In this document: one piece after another, positions 43,720-55,373 of the stretch
How positions within the stretch are numbered: the first letter of the stretch is position 1
How the letters are laid out: every line of letters starts with the position of its first letter
Source of the DNA: Phaseolus vulgaris
Lineage: Eukaryota > Streptophyta > Magnoliopsida > Fabales > Fabaceae
Assembly (NCBI RefSeq): GCF_000499845.2
Contig: NC_023755.2
Location: 34,147,253-34,211,252, forward strand
Direction: 5' to 3'
DNA: 64,000 nucleotides
Made by a program: the position numbers and the translations under genes
The notes under the pieces: model-generated
Told to the model about the DNA's origin: nothing
Seen by the model: the letters and a program-made list of their open reading frames with translations, nothing else
The model's database searches: none

Positions 43720-43875
43720 GAATAAGTTGATCATTTTCCTTCTGTACTTAAAACACTCAAATTCTCATTTTTGCGCTCAATATATTCAGTAGAATTGAAT
43801 CATTTGTTTTATATATTTATCATTTATAACTCGCCAAAATATCAAATTTCGTTAAAAATAATACCAGATTTATTT
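43720..43875 (+). repeat. Copy of the ATXR3-intron MITE sequence
   Basis: CTTAAAACACTCAAATTCTC, ATCATTTGTTTTATATATTTAT and CGCCAAAATATCAAATTTCG match 35330-35460 in the same order with about 80-85% identity by eye. It lies about 400 bp downstream of the bHLH stop codon. Confidence 0.75.
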
Positions 43876-45245
43876 CCTTCAAACTCTACCAACAAATTCT
43901 AAATAAATTTATTATTATCTAAGTGTAATAGAGAGAAGTATAAGGGTGGAAATAAAGGAAAAATAATGGAAATGTAGATTATTTAAAAACAGGAATGAAA
44001 AATAAAAATAAAATAAAATTATTATTATTACTCCAACATATATGGGGTGGAAGGAGAATGAAGAGAGAGAAATAAGTGTCTCTACCTTATCGGATTTGAT
44101 GAAGAAATATATTTTAAGCAAGCAATCAATACAAATTATCCAATAATCTTTATAATATTGTAAAAAAATTAAAGACTTTTTAAATATAGGATTAATTAAA
44201 TCTTCTCATTCTCAGCCCTTATGAAGTTGTTTTGAATTTTATCTTAAGAATGTGTTGGGATAAGTGAGAAATTTCAAGATTAGTTGTAAATTATAAAACA
44301 TTGAATAAAGTATTAAAATGATAAGATGCCTATTAATTCTCGTTTAATTAAAAATTATGTTCTCAAGATTGGACATGAATATCATAAAATATAAAAGTGT
44401 CCATGTACTGCGTTTTTTTACACTAAAAAGGGAACGAATTTTCCATAGGTTAAAAAACGCATTTAACGAATTCCAAAATATTATAAATAAATTATATTAT
44501 TTCAACAATACATTAACTTTTTTTTTATATTTTAGAAAATGTATTAAATTTCTCTAAAAGAATATATTAACACATTATACATTTAAATTGAAATATAGAA
44601 TTAATAAAAAAGTTGGGTTAGTGTTTTTGACAACAACAAAAAAAAACTAAAATATTTCAAACTAAGGTTATATAAAATAGATTCTGAAACAATAACTCAT
44701 ATTTATATCTTTAGAATTTGTAAAAAAACATTTTTGTTTTCACTTCCTTTTCAATTTTATCCAAACAAATTGTTTGAACCAAAACAATAAAAATCACTTG
44801 TAAATTAGATATTTCATATATAGGTCTTATTATTGGATGTCCTTCACTACTTTTTTTATTACATGCAACTCCAACTTCATGTTTATTCTACTATTCAACC
44901 TCATGTTTGTTTTAGTCTCCCAAAACCTTATCTAGATTTTCATTTTGCTTTCTTTATTGTTTTTGTTTACCTTCATCCAACAATATAAATCACATGTTAT
45001 GTTATCCACAAGACTACAACAATTAATATTAATACTTCGCTTAACAAAAAAATGAAATATTAGCAACTCAATTAAAAAAAATATAATTTTTTAGTACTTA
45101 ATATAAAAAAATACCCAAATTTATAAGAAACTTCAAACTTAATTAAAAAAATATTCCAACATCAGAATCTTTATCAAAGAGAAACTTAATTGTATTCTTT
45201 TAGCGTTTTGTATTTTGGGCTTTTAAGTGTTTGGATTTTTTTTTC
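43876..45245. other. AT-rich intergenic DNA, nothing firm
   Basis: No gene seen. The 5' LTR of the Tat/Ogre-like remnant should lie toward the right end of this stretch but is too decayed to place. TTGGCACCA at about 45249 could be a degraded primer site. Confidence 0.45.
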
Positions 45246-45351
45246 TGTTGGCACCAAAGATCAATTTGCCTTTATTTCTCTTTGTATAAATAAACTCGCA
45301 TAATTTTATTTTTTTAATCAAAATTAACTTGAGAGGTAAAATTAACTCGCA

Positions 45352-45524
45352 TGCCAATGACTATGTTGATGATATTGCAAAAGGAGTTTGAAAATCTAAA
45401 GAAAAATAATGAAGAAGAGTTGAGTATGTTGAGAGTTGAGAATGCATATATGAAGTAGAAGTTGAATGAATAAACAATTTTAAATACAACTTCATTTGAA
45501 ACTGTTCAACCATGAACACGTATT
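45352..45524 (+). pseudogene. Tat/Ogre gag, N-terminal fragment
   Basis: Reads MPMTMLMILQKEFENLKKNN and then a coiled-coil-like stretch with Glu, Leu and Lys. A TAG interrupts it near 45456 and a second stop follows. It ends at the solo-LTR insertion (duplication CATCA at 45525-45529). Confidence 0.6.
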
Positions 45525-46455
45525 CATCATGTTAAAGTGTAGGCCTTAAACAATAGGGGGGTGAGTTGTTTATGAAAGATTTTTGCAAATATTTAAGGTA
45601 AATTGAAAGTCAGGGAAAAATCAATCAATTAGAAAACTGTACAACCAATTAGAAAACTGTTTTTAATTTGATTGCAAAAAATCAACCAGTTATTTTTCCG
45701 AAATAATCGGTTGTTTATACCAGCAATGTTGAAAATCAAAGCAAAAGTAGTTTTAAAAAAAGTAAGATAGAGAGATTAACACAAAATATTTATATTGGTT
45801 CATTCTTTACCAAGAGCTACATCCAATCTTCAACAACCACTAAGAATTCACTAAGTAATCAAACATTGATTACAAACAACACACCAAGGTGATGATCTTG
45901 AACCCTTCAAGAATACACACCACCTTTGGCAAACACCACATAGTTTTCAGAACAACCTACGAAACTACACAACACCAATTCACGCAGAATTTCAGTGATC
46001 AAGAAAGAAAGGAATGGAATACACTTGGGTACAATCAAAGATTAAAGTACACAGAATACATGATAATCATATTCCACACTTGAGAATGATCCAAAGCTCT
46101 TTGAAATCTTGAAAAACTAATTTGAATGATTTTTCTTAGTTGGTTCACAACCACGAGCGTAAAACAACTTATTTAAACTTCAATCAGATGGTCAAAGTAT
46201 TTAATTCAAGAACCAAAATCAGTTTTAATAATTTAAAACATATTAAAGTCACTTAACAAAATTCTGTTAAGGTTTTCAGAAAATCAATCGATTGAAAACA
46301 CAAATCAATTGATTGAATTGGTTTGACAACAAAGTCAAGCTTTTTCAAATCTTTTTCAAAATACACTAAGAGTAAAACAACCGGATGAATCGACATTTCA
46401 ACAGGTTGAATTTTCACACTCTTTAGAAAACACATCTTTTTCAAAAGGATTGAGA

Positions 46456-47275
46456 CACTAGTACAAAAATAAGAAAAGAATGCTCCTTATTTAATGCGGT
46501 TCAGCGCTTAAACGCATTCGTAAAAAACGCGGTGGCATTTTTGAAATTATTTTGATTTACAAATGCGGTTATTTAAATAACCGCATTTGTAAATCAAGCT
46601 TTTTGATTTACAAATGCGGTTATTCAAATAACCGCATTTGTAAATCAAGCGTTTTGATTTACAAATGCGGTTATTCAAATAACCGCATTTGTAAATGGAT
46701 TTTACCCTAAAAATTTTAGGCGCTCAACAGTTTCGTTCATTCTTCGTTTGCGCTCATATTTGTTCTTCGTTTTCTCTGGTTGCGAAGTTCTTCATTTTCG
46801 AAGGTACGTAACTGCATTGCCCCTTATTCTCTTGTTTCCATTGCTCCTAACAACTGCATTGAACTTCAATGGCTTTCGCTTTCCATATTGCTTTCGTTTT
46901 TAATGGGTTTCGCTCTGCATTTTGAAGGTGTACTCTTCCATTGCTTCCGCCGCTGTCGCATTTCGCTCTCGCCGCTTCCGCCGCCGCACTCGCCGCAGCT
47001 GCCGTGTTTCCTCTTCTCCCCTTCCACTCTTCACCAACAACGTGCCCCTAAAACCCCAGCTCATTCAGAAGAATATACAAATGCGAGCTCATTCAAAAGA
47101 ATATACAAATGCGGTTATTTCAAATAACCGCATTCGTAAATCGCATTTACAAATGCGGCTCTATAGCCGCATTTGTATTTCTCTGATTTACAACTGTGTG
47201 CTGATCAAATGCGGCTCTATAACCGCATTTGTAAATGTAAAATAGCCGCATTTGATTAGCATTTCTGCGCTAGTG
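46456..47275. mobile_element. Non-autonomous CACTA element, 820 bp, TSD AGA
   Basis: Ends are CACTAGTACAAAAA and, reversed on the right, CACTAGCGCAGAAA. The duplication AGA is at 46453-46455 and 47276-47278. Subterminal regions carry AACCGCATTTGTAAAT and its complement many times. The middle (about 46930-47040) is a GC-rich block of CGCCGC/TTCCGCC sequence unlike its surroundings and could be a captured exon. Frames at 46780-47127 and 46922-47245 are open but unrecognised; the first does not start at a convincing ATG. It sits in the minus-strand solo LTR. Confidence 0.92.
46554..46697. repeat. Three 42-bp palindromes at a 51-bp period
   Basis: Units start at 46554, 46605 and 46656. Each is GATTTACAAATGCGGTTATT plus its complement. 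The first is a perfect 42-bp palindrome with 21-bp halves; the second and third differ by one base at the centre, and the third also in its last base. Related, less regular copies lie at 47085-47250. Confidence 0.95.
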
Positions 47276-47359
47276 AGATTCACACACACACAACCAACAA
47301 CAAGAATCTTCATGCATTCCACTTGGATTTGGAGACATCAAAGCACCTTGTTCAACACA

Positions 47360-48250
47360 TCATAACACATATAATGAAGTAAGTCTTAAAGTGACATGGA
47401 GGAGGCAACCGAAAACATAAAGCTTACTTTTTGGAACATCTGTGAGAAGACATTCTTTTTTTGAAACAATCATAGAGACTCCACTGTTTGAGAATTGGAA
47501 AAATCCAACTATGGATAAGTACGATGGAAGCACGAACCTTGATGAACACATAACAATTTATACAACACAGATAAGCTTATATACCTGGAGTGACGTTAAG
47601 TATTTCCAACCACTTTAAAGGGAGCAACTTTAAGTTGGTTTACTCGTTTGCCACTGTTGTCCATTGATTGTTTCGATACACTTGTTGAGAAGTTTGGAGT
47701 GCAATTTGCTACAAGTCAACCACATCATTTGACTTCAATTGCTTTGGTGAATATAAGACAGGAGAAAGGAGAATCACTCATGTTGTTTATGCAGCGTTTT
47801 GGAAAGGTTGCATTGAGTATCCGCAATTTAAGTCCAGAAGTAGCAATGCATCATATGATCACGACATTGACGAGTTGAGGCAACGTGCATCAAAATTTAT
47901 GCAGATGGAGGAGTTGAGGGATTTTAGAAATCAAGTGAAAGCAGATGGCAGAGTTGAAAAGAATTATAATGAAAGAGAAGGAGGGCAACAATATAAAGGA
48001 GTCAAAGAAACTCGTGGAACGAAGTTTCCACATTATACACCTTTAAGCACTAATAAAGCTTGAATATTACAAGAGGCAATGGTTGCAGAGATAATACCAC
48101 CACCGAGAATAGCATGAACACCAGAACAAGTTGATCAAAGTAAGCACTAAGAAATCATGGCCATCACACAGAAGAATGCATATCTTTGAAAGACCAAATA
48201 GAAGAGTTAGTTTAGGCTAGGCAATTGAAGCGTTTTGTAAGAGATGGAGG
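47360..48250 (+). pseudogene. Tat/Ogre gag, main fragment
   Basis: In shifting frames it reads KNPTMDKYDGSTNLDEHIT (near 47505), then the retrotransposon gag domain at 47648-47878 (FATSQPHHLTSIALVNIRQE, FGKVALSIRNLSPEVAMHHM). This is followed by LRQRASKFMQMEELRDFRNQ (47875-48063) and a zinc-knuckle-region remnant near 48155-48235. Multiple stops and frameshifts. Confidence 0.88.
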
Positions 48251-48529
48251 AATACCGAGAAGGGAAGAAGTCCATAATAGATGGAAAGGGGGTATGCGAG
48301 TAGAAGGGAAGAATGTTTTGTTAGGAGGGATGAAAGAATAAAAGGAAGGGTTGAAAGAATAGAAAGAAGGGTTGAAAGAAGAGAAGAGAGAAATTGTCAA
48401 AGTCCTCAAAGAAGGAGAAGTTGCGAATGAAGTTTGGGTAAGCTTGTCAGAGGTTTTATCAACACTATTTGTGGAGGTTTTACAAGAGGAGGAATGATAT
48501 AAGGTTTGCAATAGTAAGAAAGTATGATA

Positions 48530-48706
48530 TAAGGTTGAATCCTCATAAATGTGTTTTCAGGGTGAGAGGTGGAAAATTCTTAGGGTTTATGTTAACTAAC
48601 AGAGGGATTGAAGCAAATACTCACAAGTGTGAAAAATCTTGAAAATGAGAAGTCCAACTAACTTAAAAGAAGTTTAGAGGTTAGTTGGAAGATTGACTGC
48701 CTTAGC
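48530..48706 (+). pseudogene. Tat/Ogre RT fragment, left part
   Basis: Reads LNPHKCVFRVRGGKFLGFML, then TNRGIEANTHKC and, after a frame change, RLVGRLTALA. This is the end of the RT palm/thumb. It is cut at 48706 by a solo LTR and continues at 49811 (RFLLILAERKKPIIKLLRKA). Confidence 0.85.
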
Positions 48707-49805
48707 TGTTGATCAAGAGTGATAAAGAGCTTTGAAGAATCCAAATCCAAGGTGTTTGATGAAAGCTTGGTGTTGCTGTTGTGTGTGTGTGGGATCTGGG
48801 TAGATTAAAGTGTAATTCACTCTTTTGTTGAATTTAAAACTGATGTGAATTGAAACCTTTTTTAAAATAGATGTTTTTCCAACCAAGTGAAAAACAACAT
48901 GATGTTTTGTCGAATCAACCGGTTGTTTTGCTCTTAGAGGTTTTTGAAAAAGGTTGAAAGTTGTTTGACTTGGTTGACTTAACTGTCAAACCAAATCAAT
49001 CAGTTGTTTCGTGTTTACAACTAATTGTTTCTTTGAAAATCCTAACATAATTCAATTTTGATTGGTGAATCTGTCTTAAATGATTTCTAACTGAATACAC
49101 TCCTTCATTAAATGTTTTAACCAATCTTTGGAAATATATATAGTTTGTTATATGTTTCTGAAGAGTAAGAAATAGTTTTGAGAAATTCAGTTTGACAAAC
49201 TTAATCTCAAGTTTTCAAGATTCACATCAAGCTTTGGATTTTCAAGTGAGAGTGGAATAGGATTGCAATTGTATTCTTTTCAGTTGTACTTTGATCAGGT
49301 GTAATCCTTTTCTCAATCTTTTGTATTTCTATAGTTGTATTGTAGAGAGTGTTGTGTGTTCTTGAGGTGTTCAAGATCAACACTCTTGGTGTGGTTTGCC
49401 AAAGGTAGTGTGTTTCTTGAGGGGTTCAAGGTCACTACTTTGGTGTGTGGTGTTTGTAATTTGGTTTTGATTGCTTAGTGGATTACCAGTGGTTTCTTGG
49501 AACTGGATGTAGCTCTTATTGTAAGAGTGAACAAGTATAAACTGCTTGTGTGCATTTCTCTTTCTCTGATCTCTTTTAAATTCTGTTTTTAAGTTGTTTA
49601 AATTTCTACTAGTATAAACAATCGATTGAATCGAAGAAACAACCAGTTGTTTTGTTGTGCTTCACTTTAAAACAGATTGTATTCTTGGCTAACTTGGTTC
49701 CTCTTATGGATTTCTTCACTGAGTTTCATTAAACCTTCAAAAAATTTCAAAAATCTCTTATAAATAATTCACCCCCTATCTTGTTTAAGGCCATATATTC
49801 TAACA
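48707..49805 (+). mobile_element. Solo LTR, 1099 bp, TSD TTAGC
   Basis: Starts TGTTGATC and ends TTCTAACA. TTAGC is at 48702-48706 and 49806-49810. Removing it restores a continuous RT reading (GRLTALA/RFLLILAERK). The interior has CAACCGGTTGTTTT and related short inverted motifs. It is the plus-strand relative of the solo LTR at 45.5-47.4 kb. Family unknown to me. Confidence 0.92.
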
Positions 49806-49810
49806 TTAGC

Positions 49811-50560
49811 AAGATTCTTACTAATCCTAGCCGAAAGGAAGAAACCTATAATCAAACTGTTGAGAAAAGCAAAAACTTTCAAGTGGATTGGGCAGTGTGA
49901 GTAAACCTTCCTAATGATTAAGAAAATCTTAGTTGAAGCCCCAATTTTAGTGAAACCAGTGTCATCTCAACCCATCATTGTATACCTAGCTACTTCACAT
50001 GAGACCATAGGAGCAAACTTTGTCCAAGAGTTCCCAGAACAAAAAGCCAACTTACTTTGTCTGTCGAGCCTTACAAAACGCCAAAACTAGGTATCAACTT
50101 GTAGAGAAAATAGCCCTTGCCTTGGTGTATACAGCGAGACGTCTCCAACCATGCTTTCAGAATCATTAGATAATAGTGAAAATTGACTGTCCGATAGAAA
50201 AAAGTTGAGAAAACTAGAACTTGCAGGAAGGATGGTAGCATGGTCAATCGAGCTTTCAGATTTCATCATGGAGTTGCCGATAACACCATTGAAAGAAGAA
50301 TCATAGAATTTATATATAAATGGATCATCAAACAAGAAGGGAAGCGGAGCAGGAATAACATTGAACGGACTATTCAGAATAACCGATTATTTACAAAATG
50401 GAGCCTACAAATTAGAAACCCTGGACGGAAAAACAATTCTGAGAACATGGAATACAAGTCATTTGAAGTTTTATTTTAGTTGAAGACTTGTATGAACAGT
50501 ATCAAGACTCAACCAATCATAATACCTTTCGGTCAAGGATGCTTTCTAACTCCAAAAGAA
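49811..50560 (+). pseudogene. Tat/Ogre RT end and RNase H remnant
   Basis: Reads RFLLILAERKKPIIKLLRKA and KTFKWIGQCE, then an RNase H-like stretch (IYLATSHETIGANFVQEFPE) and, frame-shifted, a long block ending in RMVAWSIELSDF near 50270. A region open at 50240-50479 follows without clear domain identity. Integrase is not seen. Confidence 0.8.
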
Positions 50561-50639
50561 AATCCCTCCCGTGATGGAACTGTTTAATGAAGAAATCATT
50601 TCTAAAAGTGTGTTCTCATTCTCTTAGTTCAAGAAAGAA

Positions 50640-51010
50640 AAGTAACAACTCTTGGCCAAGGAAGTTTTCACTCCAAGTGAATCCCTTCCGAGAGAAATAC
50701 ATTTCAAAGTTTTCACTCCAAAACTCTCGGCCAAGGAAGTTTTCACTCCAGGTGAATCCCTCCCGAGAACAAATTTATATAATCTAATGCTCCAGAACTC
50801 TCGGCCAAGGAAGTTTTCACTCCAGGAGAATATCTCCCAAGAGAAATACATTTGAAACTTTTCACCACAAGTGAATCCCTTCCGAGAGAAATCTACATAA
50901 TCCAACGATTCAAAACTCTCAACCAAAAGTAATTTCTCCTTCAAGAAAAACTTATTTTGTTTAAGTTGAATCTCTCGGCTTAAGAGAAAACACAAATCTC
51001 TCGACAAAAA
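50640..51010 (+). repeat. Tandem repeats, about 60-bp units
   Basis: About five to six units built on CTCTCGGCCAAGGAAGTTTT, TCACTCCAGGTGAATCCC and GAGAGAAATACAT. Drift grows toward the right. The long open frames on both strands here come from the repeat and are not genes. Tandem arrays between pol and the 3' LTR are common in this retrotransposon branch. Confidence 0.8.
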
Positions 51011-51099
51011 ATGTCTTCAATATAAGTGAATTCGTTTTGGAAAATAAATTATCTTGTTAAACTAAATGTTCTTAACATAAGCTCTCGCTTAAAATCACT

Positions 51100-51370
51100 T
51101 AACCATCTTTACATGATTTGTTTTACAAGTTGATGACACGAAGAGGTTGAAAGGTTAAAACTGAGAGGTTAAAACCATAACCATCTTTGCATGATTTGTT
51201 TTACAAGTTGATGATACCGAGAGGTTCAAAGGTTAAAACCGAGAGGTTAAAACCATTTAACGATTTTTAAATGATTTGTTTTATGAGTTGATTATGTCAA
51301 GAGGTTGAAAGGTTAAAACCGTTTAACCATCTTTACATGAGTTGTTTTATAATTATAATTTCATAGGCCG
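51100..51370 (+). repeat. Second tandem array, about 75-bp units
   Basis: Three full units and one partial start AACCATCTTTACATGATTTG and contain GAGGTTGAAAGGTTAAAAC. This array follows the first with about 90 bp between. Confidence 0.8.
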
Positions 51371-51827
51371 AGAGGCTGAAAGATAAATAAGAACGAAATA
51401 ATGATGCTGAAACTATTATGTTAAATCTAACAAGTTCAAAACGGTTGACAAAGGCCAAACCAAAGCATACAAAACTGATAACTAATAACTGAAAAGTACA
51501 TCAAAAAGAAAAAAAGATAATGATCTTAATCATTCAACACCCACTACAACATCATCAACATTGACAGTTTCTTCTTCTTAACCTTCTTCATAAGGTATTT
51601 CTTCAATGGAAATGAGGTTGTCGTTATAAAAATCTTTTTGAACATCAAAATTGTCTTCATTCAAAGGAATTTTGTAAAATTATTCGGCTTGGAGAGCTTT
51701 AGAAAAACTCAACTAATGTTGTTCTATTACAAAACTCTAGGCTTCCTCTAAATCTTTCTGCAACTGATTTATCTTAGTCTTATTGGTATCTCGTCTTTTT
51801 CCAAAATCCTCATGCATGGGGGACTAG

Positions 51828-52492
51828 TGTACTAACTAGGCCGAGAAAACGAAAGACCAGGAGGTCGTTAACATATGAAAAGTTAAAACAACATAAATAA
51901 GTAATAAAATAAGATAATATTGTATCAAAGCCCAATAAATAGGCCTAAAACACTTAAAATATATTTAATAACTACAAGGTGTGAAAAGTAAAAACCCAAT
52001 CAAGTTAAAGCCCAACAACAAACCACTAACCACTATAAATAGGTGATTTGTTTAACAGGTAAGTAAAGTGTTTTTATCCGATAATCAAACAAACTGATTA
52101 TGACTTTTTATCATTAGAGCCCCTTGTAGGTACACACACCTATTTGAGAGTTATCCTAGACCTAGAAGTTGAGAGCTGAACTAGATCCAATGATGGTCCA
52201 CATCCAGTAGCCAAGAACAAGCCCAAGTCCAAGCCCATATAACAGAGTCCAAACTAGCTGATCCAATAACCGAAAGTCCAAGTCAACAGCAAGAGACCAA
52301 GAAGCCAAGAGAAGAAGGAGTTAATTGTTTCTAAGACCTTATAAAAACAATTTACTTTGCCTTCGAATTTTGTTTTATGAAATATTCTAAATCAATAATA
52401 AAGTATAATTATTAACTGATTAGCCCTCTCAGTCACTAAGGCTATAATAACTTTAAACAGGCAAAATTTTTTCTGATTTTCGTATTGTTACA
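51828..52492 (+). repeat. 3' LTR of the Tat/Ogre-like remnant (right end tentative)
   Basis: Starts TGTACTAAC directly after the purine-rich ATGGGGGACTAG. It contains a TATA-like CACTATAAATAGG near 52033 and a GAGCCCCTTGTAGGTAC block near 52117, which parallels the block in the solo LTRs at 16.6 and 18.9 kb. The end is placed at GTTACA by analogy; no duplication was found to confirm it. Confidence 0.6.
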
Positions 52493-55370
52493 TGGCTTAA
52501 CATATGCTTTTAATAATGGTAACTATAAGATATTCAAAGTTTGTTTTTAAAAATTTCTTAAAATATTAATATAAGCCATAATTTTGTTTTGATATTTTGT
52601 CGTTTCCAACAAATAAAATGTTAATAGAATCTTTAGTTTAGTAAAAATAAAAGCATTTTAATCATAGTAAAAATAAATTAAACTTTAAAAATTAAAATTC
52701 ATCGTTTTAAAAGTTTAATAATAAAACTATTTGATAAGTTAAAAAAAAATTATTTGCAATACTATTTTTTTTAATCAAATTCAATATTATGCTTATTATG
52801 GGTATATTAGAAACCATTGATATAAAAATTGATGTAACACTTTATTTGAATGCAAGTTTAATAACAAAATGATATAACAATTTTACTTTTATAAAGTATT
52901 AAAAATATATTTATAAAATATTATTCAAATTTTTTTTATAAATTTAATTTAATTTAAAACTTTTAAAAGATTGAATGTATTTTTAAATTTTTATTAATTA
53001 TTTAAAAATATTTTATATAAATTTTGGTTGAAATGTCCAAGGATTAAAGATTTACATTATTAAAGGTAATAAATACGCAAATTTTCTCAAAAATCCTACG
53101 AATACAATTTTTCTCAATTTTTAACTTAATTTTATATATTTTGATCTAAGTTTCGGTTGATCTTGCCTATTGTACCGGTAGATGAGTTGAAAATCTATAG
53201 TTGATGAATTTATAAACATTTTATCACATATTGTATCAATAAATACGCGGAAAATGAATTTATAAATATTTTATCATGATATATATAAAATTTAAACTCA
53301 ATCATACTTCTTTTCAAATTTAAATTAGCTTCTGTAAAATTATTTTTCGTTTAGTTTCAAATTTTATAGCTATTATCTTTTAATTTATTTTTTATTAGAT
53401 TGTATATATTTTATCTTATGCGTTGATTCAATGATAGAAAATAAACATATCATATCATTTGCATCATAAACATTCATAAAATGGTAAATAAATAGTGCGA
53501 ACGAAATAAACTAAAAGAAAATGCAGCATGTGATAATGACATAGAGTAATAAAAATAAAGAGAAAACGTAAAATAAAATAAAAATAAAAAATTTGATAAG
53601 TGAAGAAATATTTTAAAAGATTAATTTTTTAAAATTTCATTATATTTAAAATTATGAAATGTCAAAGTAATAAGTATACCCGTAAAAAGGACATGTATCA
53701 ATTATTAAAAAATGTTACAATTGTAATTTTGTTAGTTTAAAGAATCTATAATTTTTCTAGTTTAAGGAATTTATATATAGTAAGTATATATATAGATTAC
53801 GAGATCTTATTATTTTATTATTTATTGACGATTTGTGTTTGTATTTTGAATGACATTAATAAATTTATATGAGATATTATTATTTTGAAGTTTGTAGCTT
53901 TTCACAATTTTGAAAGAATTTGTTTTTGTTTGCTTTATTTTTGTTAGTATTTTTTGAGCTTGAATTTTGAAATTAATAGTTAGATACAATGGGCTTTAGT
54001 AGTGGGCTTAATTCAGTGACAGAGAAAAACGAGTGGCAGCCTAGCAAGAAAGTAAAACAATTTGCCCTCTAAAAGCAGAACCAATCAAGTAGACAAACCT
54101 GAAAAGAAACTGACATTCTCTTAAAAGATTAAGAATTCCAACTCTCCATTTCTACTTTTTTTTTTCTACAGCTACTGAAAAGTGAAATAGAGAGAACAAA
54201 ATTTAACTATGATAATGTTTGTGCTAATTTCTTTTGAAACTTTCTTTTTCTTTGAAAAGAAAAATAGTTTTAAACAACTTTTTAAAAGGCTAATTAAAAA
54301 AGAAAAATCTCAACTTAATAGTAGATAGAGTTGTATTTAGAAATTTTTGAGGTTGAGAATCTAGATAATAACATCAAGTTTAACATGTCATCGAAAATGA
54401 TTTGTTTATCCTTTTAGTTTCTTTTTAATATAATTTTACATAGTTCACGATTCTAAATTAATAACAATTTATATATTTATTTATCTCTCAACTTCTCAAA
54501 ACATTTTTTAAAAATAAAACTGTCAAAACATTTTTTAAAAATAAAACTGTAAATTAATAACAATTTATATATTTATTCATCTCTCAACTTGTTAAAACAT
54601 TTTTTAAAAATAAAACCGTCAAAACATTTTTTAAAAATAAAATTGTGATAAAATACTGACTTTTTAAACAAAGAATACCTTGAATCTTGAATTTTAGGTT
54701 AGAACACTTTTAATCTTATTTTTAACTTTTTTTTATAAAATCTCTTCGATAAATAATCTCTGCGGCAGATAATTTTTCACTCATAATTTGTAACAAGTTT
54801 ATCAAAACTAACAAATTGAGATTAAATTAAATTTCCATTTTTTTTCAGTACCAATTCTATACTTTTTCATTTTGATTTTTTCCAATACTTAACAAGTTGA
54901 TACTTAACAATTTTCTTAAACATTTTTTGATTTTGTGGAGAAGGAATAATTGGAGTTGAACTTAAAATAGATTACTTGTGAGACAAGTTCCTGAACTCCA
55001 TTTTGTGCTTTAATAGTTGTTTACTATTTCTAATATTAAGACATGTAAAATTTTAAAATAACATTTGGTCTGAAAAATATTCTTATGATGTATATGTATC
55101 AATATCTATGATTTAAGTTGTTTATAAAAATCTTCTTTTCTTAATTTATTGAAAATATTTGTTAAGAAAAAAAGTGTGATAAAATCATCAAACTCCAAAA
55201 TTAACCATGCATTGGATGTAATGATTGAACCTAATGATGATATCTTAGTAGATTTGAGGTCAAAATACTAACGTTGCAATTATGAAAAAAAAATATTTTA
55301 GATCATTCTTACCGATTAATCCTTAATTGAGACACTTGTTTTGGTATATCCAAAAGTTTCTACTGCTTAG
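52493..55370. other. AT-rich intergenic DNA, nothing seen
   Basis: Very AT-rich with only short frames. Apart from the tandem duplication at 54.5 kb nothing structured was recognised. Confidence 0.6.
54455..54646 (+). repeat. 96-bp tandem duplication
   Basis: The unit starting AAATTAATAACAATTTATAT at 54455 is repeated at 54551. Within each unit AAAACATTTTTTAAAAATAA occurs twice, giving four copies of a shorter inner repeat. Confidence 0.85.
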
Positions 55371-55373
55371 GAG

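Larger units (their letters stand above)
45530..47357 (-). mobile_element. Solo LTR, minus strand, TSD CATCA, carrying a nested CACTA element
   Basis: The + strand starts TGTTAAAG and ends TTCAACA, with CATCA at 45525-45529 and 47358-47362. Without the CACTA insertion (46456-47275 plus one 3-bp duplication) it is about 1005 bp. It is the inverted relative of the solo LTR at 48707-49805. Shared blocks include GGCCTTAAACAA at the 3' end, the run TACATCCA...AACACACACCAAGG/CCTTGGTGTG, and AAATCCAAGTGGA near the 5' end. Confidence 0.88.
45352..52492 (+). mobile_element. Tat/Ogre-like Ty3/gypsy remnant with nested insertions
   Basis: A plus-strand Ty3/gypsy element in pieces: gag start (45352-45524), gag continued (about 47360-48250), a short RT piece (48530-48706), RT end and RNase H (49811-about 50560), a tandem-repeat region (50640-51370) and a 3' LTR (51828-about 52492). 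Protease and most of RT are deleted. Two solo LTRs of a different family sit inside it (45530-47357 and 48707-49805), and removing them rejoins the reading. Peptides such as SIALVNIRQEKGESL are strongly Tat/Ogre-like. Every part carries stops. Confidence 0.85.

Noticed and set aside
46554..46697. Regularly spaced palindromes reminiscent of a CRISPR array
   Set aside because: The spacers are near-identical 9-bp joins, the array lies within a bounded CACTA element, and the genome is eukaryotic.
50587..51007. Frames on both strands with FSLQVN and similar repeats
   Set aside because: Produced by the roughly 60-bp tandem array downstream of pol.
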